Shown here one piece after another: positions 59,401-64,000 of a stretch of 64,000 bases of DNA. The notes beneath the pieces were generated by a model that was not told where the DNA came from, ran no database searches, and was given only the letters and a program-made list of their open reading frames with translations. The stretch's first letter is position 1, and every line of letters begins with the position of its first letter. A program made the position numbers and the translations under genes. The DNA is from Paragorgia papillata (lineage: Eukaryota; Cnidaria; Anthozoa; Scleralcyonacea; Coralliidae): contig JAWNZC010000179.1 of the NCBI GenBank assembly GCA_035771165.1, positions 322,501 to 386,500 of the forward strand, read 5' to 3'.

Positions 59401-62400
59401 CAATGTCGTAAAATCCCGACCGTTAAGAAACCAATCAGCTTGCATCGTTTTGCGTACGAGAGCGGAAAACGAGCGCCAGCCATACGAAGTTCGCAACTTG
59501 ATTGGCTACTTCGGAAATAGGGGGCTTAATTAACGCGAAGGTCCAGGACAACGCAGTGATGGATCCAGCTTGATCTGGTAGGGGGGGGGGGTGTGCTGCA
59601 GGGGCGGATCTAGAATTTTTTAAACCTTAGTCAAACCATTCCTAGGGGGGTCCAGGGGCAAGCTCCCAGGAAAATGTTTGAAATTTGGACCTCTGAAATG
59701 GCATTTCCTGCATTCTGACGGTACTTTGAAGAAAGATTTAAAAGTTTTAAATCGTGTTTTCAATAGCACATTTTATCAAACCTGGAAGGTGTCAAATAAA
59801 TTTAGGGATAAAGTGGACGTTTTATTATGGATTTTATTAGGGTTATCACAAGGAAGCTAGACATTAGAAATGTGATTGACATTTTCAATGAAATCCATGT
59901 CGCATCCCACTGCCGCAAGGCATTAATTGAGTAATTGTCACCCCCCCTGTAAATCCATCACTGGAAATCCTCTGTAATACTGATTTACTTGAAGTATCAG
60001 TACCTGTGGATGCCAGCTACCTCAAGAGCCTTTTGTTTTGATTGATCAATGTCGGCTAAAGCAATATCATCCTGATCCTAAAATCACAAAAACATTTTAA
60101 TTTGTTGAAAACACAAAAATTTATAAAAATATGAAATTACTGGAAATATGAAATTACTGGAAATATGAAATTGGAAATATAAAAATATGAAATTAATTAA
60201 TTAATTAATTCAGTAAATAAACTGATTAGACAGATGAATAAATAGATGGATGAACTGATGAAGTGGGTGAAATGGAGAGAGAGTGGATAAGGTGGATGGA
60301 GTAGACAGAGTAAAAGGAGTGGATGAAGTAAATGGAGTGAATGTCAATGAAGTAGATGGTGTGGATGAAATGGGTGAAGTGGATAGAGTGGGTGAAATGG
60401 ATAAAGTGGATGGAGTAGATAGAGTGGTTGGAGTGGATGGAGTGGATGGAGTGGATGGAGTGGATGGAGTGGATGGAGTGGATGGAGTGGATGGAGTGGA
60501 TGAAGTGGATGAAGTGGATGAGGTGGATGGAGTGGATGCAGTGGATGAAGTGGATGAAGTAGATGGAGTGGATGAGGTGGATGGAGTGGATGAAGTGGAT
60601 GAAGTGGATGAAGTGGATGAAGTGGATGGAGTGGATGAAGTGGATGAAGTGGATGAAGTGGATGAACTGGATGAACTGGATGGAGTGGATGAAGTGGATG
60701 GAGTGGATGGAGTGGATGGAGTGGATGAAGTGGATGAAGTGGATGAAGTGGATGGAGTGGATGGAGTGGATGAACTGGATGAAGTGGATGAAGTGGATGA
60801 AGTGGATGAAGTAGATGGAGTGGATGGAGTGGATGAAGTGGATGAAGTGGATGAAGTGGATGGAGTGGATGAAGTGGATGGAGTGGATGGAGTGGATGAA
60901 GTGGATGAAGTGGATGAAGTGGATGAAGTAGATGGAGTGGATGGAGTGGATGAAGTCGATGGAGTGGATGAAGTGGATGGAGTGGATGGAGTGGATGGAG
61001 TGGATGGAGTGGATGGAGTGGATGGAGTGGATGGAGTGGATGAACTGGATGAAGTGGATGAAGTAGATGGAGTGGATGGAGTGGATGGAGTGGATGAAGT
61101 GGATGAAGTGGATGAAGTGGATGAAGTGGATGAAGTGGATGAAGTGGATGAAGTGGATGAAGTGGATGAAGTGGATGAAGTGGATGAAGTGGATGAAGTG
61201 GATGGAGTGGATGGAGTGGATGGAGTGGATGAAGTAGATGGAGTGGATGAACTGGATGTAGTGGATGAAGTGGATGGAGTGGATGGAGTAGATGGAGTGG
61301 ATGAAGTGGATGAAGTGGATGAAGTGGATGAAGTGGATGAAGTGGATGAAGTGGATGAAGTGGATGAAGTGGATGAAGTGGATGAAGTGGATGAAGTGGA
61401 TGAAGTGGATGAAGTGGATGGAGTGGATGGAGTGGATGAAGTGGATGGAGTGGATGAAGTAGATGAAGTGGATGAAGTGGATGAAGTGGATGGAGTGGAT
61501 GGAGTGGATGAAGTGGATGAAGTGGATGAAGTGGATGGAGTGGATGAAGTGGATGAAGTGGATGAAGTGGATGAAGTAGATGGAGTGGATGAAGTCGATG
61601 GAGTGGATGAACTGGATGTAGTGGGTAGAGTGGATGGAGTGAATAGAATGGATGAAGTGGGTGGATGGAGTGAATGAAGTGGATTGAGTGGATGGAGTGA
61701 ATGGAGTGGATAGATAGAGTGGTTGGAGTGAATTGAGTAGAGAGTGGAAGGAGTGCATGAATGAACTGGAATAAATAAATGAATAAAATAAATGAATGAA
61801 TGTCTTCCAAACCTCCACATCGCCTTCTGCTGACAAGAAAGAGTCTGCATCAGAGTCCTCATCTTTAAACAGTGATAATTCTGAAGAGGTAAAGTCTCCA
61901 CGAAGAACAACATCACTTTCCTTATCTTTCTTTCTTATATTGTATCTTGATTTTAATAGATGTCTAAAAACAAACATTTAAAGAAAAATTAAGAAATCAA
62001 TTAAATAAGTCCAGCTGTTTACAAAAGACGGGTATCACATCAATTATTTTTACCTCAGCTGGCTAACTTTTCCAACAACATTATACAATGTCTGATCCAG
62101 TTTCTTTAATGTTAAATCAGAATTGTTATATCCAGCAATCTCTACAGCATCAACCTCATCAACACCAGAACCATCACTAGTTTGAGCAGGGTTTTTCCCC
62201 AAAAGATTTTCAAGCACAACCAAATTATTATTCCATTCACTCAAAGCTCTTGTAAATTCTTTAACATCTAAAAAAGAAGAGCCTGCATTAAATATATATA
62301 GCAACTAAATCACATAATTTATGAAACTCATTCATAAATAAATAATTCAATTAGAGGGTATAAAGAGGCACAGTGCTGCAAAGGTGATGTTTTGAAAAGG

Positions 62401-62909
62401 CGAAAAGGTACAGTAAAATGCCAAGATTTTTAGTAATGAAATACTCTGTACCAACATTTCAAGTGAAGCCAGTATCAGTGAAATTGGTATTGAAACAGTT
62501 ACAGTACCTCCATACTCCATTTAAAGGGTATTGGCAATAAAAATTAAGTTTGTCTCATTTGAAAGAACTCGTCAAATGGTATAAGATCTTTTACAATTTT
62601 TCCGTATCTGTTTTGGTTTTGGAAATATTTCGACCAATAACATTTACAACTAATAAATAACTCAATTCTGTGTTTGTAACTGCCACTGAAAATAATGTGT
62701 TAAATACCTTCACTCGGTTCAGCATATAAATTACTTTTCATCTCATCACCACGCTTTTCCTTCACTGCTAATCTTTTACAACGTGTATCTCCATTTTGCG
62801 GCGGACTCTCGTCACCAAAAGTCACGAAATACAAAGCTCCGGCACCAAGCAAGAAGCAATTAGTTTTAGCAAACGCCTTGAAGAACGGAGAGTCCAAAAC
62901 AGTAGACAT
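47660..62909 (-). CDS. MIGA: Mitoguardin (MIGA/FAM73) homologue
   Basis: Thirteen exons recognised (high to low): 62909-62708, 62282-62054 (or from 62267), 61963-61813, 60077-60004, 58722-58654, 56858-56786, 56121-56035, 55255-55157, 51868-51734, 51157-51104, 50368-50252, 48097-47994, 47687-47660; phases agree throughout, giving about 474 residues. The N-terminal TM helix is near 13-31 (TNCFLLGAGALYFVTF), right after start ATG 62909. A phospho-FFAT-like DSFLSAEGD lies at ~184-192. Family blocks: MVGCSSDMEFLAKVYCIREA, YDVVLDFVVMDAFVDLENPP, GFLMHFYHLSEILTPVLAWG. Mitoguardins sit in the outer mitochondrial membrane, promote fusion and bind VAP proteins at ER contacts. The final short coding exon and stop lie below 47660 and were not identified; a segment between exons 4 and 5 present in vertebrate MIGA is absent or unrecognised. 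Confidence 0.9.
48216..48478. repeat. Foldback element in MIGA last-intron region
   Basis: CTAATAATTTTATGAGAAGTC...GTTGGGTTACCTGTG...CGCGCGTTTTGGAGATCGAG pairs with CTCGATCTCCAAAACGCGCG...CACAGGTAACCCAAC...CTTATAAAACTAATAG. Arms ~105 bp. Confidence 0.8.
48633..49015. mobile_element. Inverted-repeat element, ~385 bp
   Basis: Ends CAACCTCGTACCCAGGGCCA...CTGGGCCAAGATGGCG and GCCATCTTGGCCCAG...ACCCTGGGTACGAGGTTG, with inner GGCCCTGGTGGAGGC / GCCTCCACCAGGGCC. MITE copy C is inserted at its right edge. Confidence 0.75.
49020..49228. mobile_element. TAGCCTGGTACC MITE copy C, 9-bp TSD
   Basis: Intact 209-bp copy: TAGCCTGGTACCCTGGCCCA ... TGGGCCAGGGTACCAGGCTA, flanked by GTTGAGTCC (49011-49019) and GTTGATTCC (49229-49237). 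Confidence 0.88.
49250..49545 (-). mobile_element. tRNA-derived SINE-like sequence
   Basis: On the minus strand, GCCCCATTAGCTCAATAGTTAGAGCG (49288-49312) has a perfect box A (TAGCTCAATAG), followed by GGTCATTAGAAGG and a B-box-like AGTTTCGATCC. A segment CTACCACCCAGGAGCACATA...TTTGCAACCTT (49502-49545) recurs at 51898-51941. The head folds poorly as a tRNA gene. Confidence 0.5.
49591..49965 (-). mobile_element. 5S-rRNA-derived SINE, copy C (tail type 1)
   Basis: Reverse orientation: GGTCACCCATCCAAGTACTAAC is the complement of the 5S-like block. Head GAGCACGGGTGGCGTGTGCT at 49965. The tail (CAGTCCTTTATCCTTTTATTTT) matches copy A. It is in an intron of the MIGA gene, between two tRNA-like fragments. 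Confidence 0.82.
49985..50165. repeat. Two facing tRNA-like SINE fragments
   Basis: Minus strand 49990-50045: GAGCCTGAGTAGTGCAATGG...GGTCATTAGAAGGTTCC. Plus strand 50087-50160: TTCAGTAGTTCAATGGTTAG...CCGGTCATCAGAAGC then GCCGAGTATTTGAGCTTGAC. The GAGCTTGAC(G/A)AACG tail also occurs, inverted, at 45104-45122 and 49548-49563. Confidence 0.5.
50412..51050 (+). repeat. Compound (CAGA)n/(CAAA)n/(CGGA)n microsatellite
   Basis: Tetranucleotide blocks cycle several times: CAGACAGACAGA, CAAACAAACAAA, GGACGGACGGAC and AAAGACAGACAG. This gives a higher-order period of about 110-170 bp. It lies in the intron between MIGA exons 10 and 11, about 45 bp from the exon 11 acceptor. Cys/Val/Leu/Phe frames are repeat translation. 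Confidence 0.95.
51207..51637. mobile_element. AAGCTTGGGCGG inverted-repeat element
   Basis: Ends AAGCTTGGGCGGTTTACCGG and AAAACCGCCCAAGCTTA, with internal AACCGGTTTTTTCGGTTT-type repeats. Flanks GTAACGTTT and GTAAGGTTT may be a 9-bp duplication with one mismatch. In the MIGA intron between exons 9 and 10. Confidence 0.75.
52040..53396. mobile_element. 1.36-kb nested foldback in MIGA intron
   Basis: The outer ends are the CAATCTCGTTCCCAGAGCCC element (52042-52100 and 53338-53394). Inside lies a ~300-bp inverted repeat: AAGCAGGCAACCATGC (52442), GTGATGGATGGGATATCTGT (52557), GCCATGTTTCTTGTTTG (complement at 52690-52705), mirrored at 52985-53290. The loop of ~280 bp repeats TGTTACAAGCAGGCAACC once more (52758). 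Confidence 0.8.
53452..53572. repeat. Short hairpin repeat
   Basis: CAAAAAGTGAAGTCAAGCTC...ATTACGTCGCCTTCAGTCCCC pairs with GGGGACTGGAAGCGACGTAAT...TTTTGACTTCACTTTTG. Confidence 0.7.
54132..54801. mobile_element. Mutator-like 670-bp element with internal tandem array
   Basis: Inverted ends GGTCATACTAATTACCGACA and TGTCGGTAATTAGTATGACC, both continuing as ACCGACAAAAGCCGACAAAA sub-repeats. Flanked by 9-bp AGTATAGAA (54123-54131 and 54802-54810). The interior carries five tandem units of GAATTCACGGTCAATAAAAA + TCATTTTGAATGTTTTTCAA (54410-54655). No transposase. Confidence 0.85.
55512..56025. mobile_element. GGCCCCTG-end element, copy 2
   Basis: Left TATCGGATTTAGGAAAGGGCGG...GGGGGGCCTCCACAAAAATG, right CGCCCAGGGGCCTCCACAGTCC...AAATCCGGCGCTG. 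Uninterrupted counterpart of 18805-19440, in reverse orientation. Its right end is only 10 bp from the exon 7 donor (exon end 56035) of MIGA. Confidence 0.7.
56580..56700. repeat. GGCTATCGCCTCG palindrome
   Basis: GAAGCCATTTAAAAACCTTG...GGCTTTATCGGCTCTAAAACACTCGGC pairs with ...CGTGTTTTATATCCGATAAAGCCC. Member of the same palindrome type as 20870 and 44615. Confidence 0.55.
57180..57475. repeat. GCAACTTGCAA palindromic repeat cluster
   Basis: Multiple copies of TTGCAACTTGCAAC / GTTGCAAGTTGCAA in both orientations, with outer ends CTACACAATGCGATTTTTCT and AGAAAAATCGCATCGTGGAA. It is likely a foldback element with internal inverted modules. Confidence 0.65.
57546..58246. mobile_element. GTCGCACAATAGACG inverted-repeat element, 700 bp
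   Basis: Ends GTCGCACAATAGACGAATTT and AATCCGTCTATTGTGCGAC. The sub-terminal regions are rich in GACGAATTTAATT. It encloses an inverted pair ATAGTCAATCGAGATATGGTCTGG / CCAGACCATATCTCGATTGACTAT (57725, 57994), a nested MITE of about 295 bp. Confidence 0.78.
58331..58592 (+). mobile_element. 5S-rRNA-derived SINE, copy D (tail type 2, deleted)
   Basis: GAGCACGGGTGGCGTGTGCT...CCCGGTTAGACGGGGTTAGT then a deletion removes ACTTGGATGGGTGACC and joins to GGGGTGGGGACTCATGTGAG. The tail matches copy B and ends (AATA)n. It lies 62 bp beyond the donor of MIGA exon 5. Confidence 0.82.
58890..58975. repeat. Truncated AACACTTTGAAGCCTG MITE
   Basis: TTAACACTTTGAAGCCTGAC...CTAACGCCAAACGATTTTAT...CAGCACGAGG. 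It is the reverse-orientation equivalent of 40977-41077 with the other end lost. Confidence 0.65.
59553..59966. mobile_element. CAGTGATGGAT inverted-repeat element
   Basis: Left GCAGTGATGGATCCAGC...GGGGGGGGGGTGTGC and right TCACCCCCCCTGTAAATCCATCACTGG. The arms are short and the interior is non-coding (MKFGPLKWHF frame not recognised). Confidence 0.5.
60235..61790 (+). repeat. 1.55-kb array of 9-bp GTGGATGAA/GTGGATGGA units
   Basis: Roughly 165 units of GTGGATGRA with rare variants (GTAGATGGA, CTGGATGAA). The period is a multiple of three without stops, so five frames are open (VDEVDGVDG, MKWMEWMKW, HPLHPLHPL, IHFIHFIHS, SSTPSTSST). It fills the intron between MIGA exons 3 (ends 61813) and 4. 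Confidence 0.97.
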
Positions 62910-63540
62910 TTCTTGAGGAGAAAATGAGAAATAGTAAGAATTGTTCACTTCGCGAATCGCGACACGAAGAGCCCACGCGAGTATCACGTTTCTGACCAAA
63001 GTCCACGCGAGACCCGAGTTTCACCGTGTTGCGCGCGCATCATTTTTCAAACAAAATTAATGGCAAACTCCACTCAAAGTAAACTTACTGTTTAAAATCA
63101 ACAAAGTATAGATACAGTTTCTGGACGTTTAACAGTTATGCTGTTGTTGGCTCGCTAGCAAGTCTGTTTGCCATTGCTTATTTTGTTGGGAGCCCGCCAA
63201 TTCCTTTGCAAAATGATGCGCGCGCAATACCCTGAAATTCGCCTATATATTGAGCCAAATATTAATTAAAAAAAAATAAAATAGCCCATTGTAAATAGCC
63301 CTTGTCCAGGAGCCCATCTCAGAAGTACTGAATGATAAAGTCTAGACTAACTTTACTTATACTGGATAACCCTATTTATAGTCATATCTAAACTGTTCTC
63401 CCTTAGAGGTCCAGTAAGGGCCATCCCTCATACATGGGAGACCTGTTTGGTGCGGTCACTCTTGAAAGCACTCGAACACAGAAATGGAACCGGAGTTGCA
63501 GAGGACCAGAGATAGGCACAATGGTAATTAATCGAATTAT
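62910..63540. other. Upstream region of MIGA
   Basis: The open frame extends 5' of ATG 62909 to a TTG at 62999, but the in-frame ATG is the better start. The region 62990-63050 is G+C-rich (CGCGCGCATC). No TATA box is seen, and a second GATGCGCGCGCAA lies at 63215-63228. Nothing else is recognised. Confidence 0.4.
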
Positions 63541-63549
63541 TAAACTTAC

Positions 63550-63585
63550 CTGGGTAGTTTCCAAGCGACCTCAAACCTTCATTAT
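63550..63585 (-). CDS. Possible 36-bp phase 1-1 exon of a neighbouring gene
   Basis: On the minus strand a TTGTGTGGACAG acceptor and a consensus donor CCCAG|GTAAGT bracket a 36-nt open segment reading (D)NEGLRSLGNYP(G) in phase 1. No family is recognised. It could be part of a gene lying mostly outside the window, or chance. Confidence 0.2.
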
Positions 63586-63671
63586 CTGTCCACACAATTA
63601 AAATCAATGATAAAAATAAGGGTGGGGTTAAAAGTACTTGAAATTTGAAGTACTATATAAATGGATGAATA

Positions 63672-63950
63672 AAGGAAGGAAGGAAGGAAGGAAGGAAGGA
63701 AGGAAGGAAGGAAGGAAGGAAGGAAGGAAGGAAGGAAGGAAGGAAGGAAGGAAGGAAGGAAGGAAGGAAGGAAGGAAGGAAGGAAGGAAGGAAGGAAGGA
63801 AGGAAGGAAGGAAGGGAGGAAGGGAGGAAGGAAGGAAGGAAGGAAGGAAGGAAGGAAGGAAAGGAAGGAAAGGAAGGAAAGGAAAGGAAAGGAAGGAAAG
63901 GAAGGAAAGGAAGGAAAGGAAGGAAAGGAAAGGAAAGGAAAGGAAAGAAA
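63672..63950 (+). repeat. (GGAA)n microsatellite
   Basis: About 280 bp of GGAA units with a few GGGA and AAGGAAAGGA variants towards the right. Lys/Glu/Gly and Phe/Leu/Pro/Ser frames are repeat translation. Confidence 0.98.
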
Positions 63951-64000
63951 GAAACAAGAAACAAGGATGGAATAAATGAATGAATAAATAAATAAATGGA

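Noticed and set aside
60210..61977. Frames of 464-583 residues (VDEVDG, HPLHP, STPSTSS, IHFIHS)
   Set aside because: Five frames are open because the 9-bp unit has no stop. Only the first ~50 residues of the frame starting near 61977 are mitoguardin exon 3.
62910..62999. 30-residue N-terminal extension of mitoguardin
   Set aside because: It begins at TTG, not ATG. The first ATG at 62909 places the predicted membrane helix close to the N-terminus, as in the family.

Overview
This is eukaryotic, animal nuclear DNA. The genes are split by spliceosomal introns with GT/AG borders, and the proteins are recognisably metazoan: WDR47, DAXX, mitoguardin, and cell-surface receptors built from CUB-like, ephrin-receptor-like, EGF, SEA and discoidin modules. 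The introns are 0.2-3 kb and full of small DNA transposons, SINEs and microsatellites. I see no vertebrate repeat families (no Alu, L2 or MIR) and no bacterial or viral genes. My best guess is an invertebrate of the cnidarian/sponge grade, a cnidarian being more likely; the species cannot be fixed from sequence alone.

Layout. 1-3600: repeat-dense non-coding DNA with nested MITEs. 3618-13265 (minus): WDR47-like gene, eight coding exons that join into one ~1006-residue frame only if one base at 13025 is skipped. 13266-15288: head-to-head promoter interval with a 0.4-kb foldback and a 0.55-kb tetranucleotide array. 15289-17673 (plus): intronless DAXX-like gene. 17674-22738: non-coding, nested transposon remnants. 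22739-29106 and 32002-38270 (both minus): tandem paralogous single-pass receptors, each with one very large exon, one exon completing the discoidin domain and one transmembrane/tail exon. 38271-47659: non-coding, at least eight inverted-repeat elements. 47660-62909 (minus): mitoguardin (MIGA/FAM73), at least 13 small exons. 62910-64000: its upstream region, a possible tiny exon of another gene, and a GGAA array.

How the genes relate. WDR47 (microtubule-linked), DAXX (H3.3 chaperone/SUMO adaptor) and mitoguardin (mitochondria-ER/lipid-droplet tethering) are housekeeping-type genes with no pathway in common; their proximity is probably incidental. The receptor pair is the least characterised content. 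The two copies share architecture, intron positions and phases, a poly-Asp juxtamembrane stretch and a short cytoplasmic tail motif. A sharply bounded ~1.1-kb block is almost identical between copies that are otherwise well diverged, which suggests gene conversion.

The mobile DNA is unusually legible. There are four copies of a 5S-rRNA-derived SINE with two different tails, two MITE families starting TAGCCTG with 9-bp target duplications, a 670-bp element with a 9-bp duplication and internal tandem repeats, a Harbinger-like 1-kb element with TAA duplication, mariner-like elements at TA, hAT-like MITEs, and several elements nested inside others. Long apparent reading frames at 8.4-9.9, 10.7-11.3, 30.9-31.5, 33.2-33.7, 50.2-51.2, 60.2-61.9 and 63.6-64.0 kb are simple repeats, not genes.
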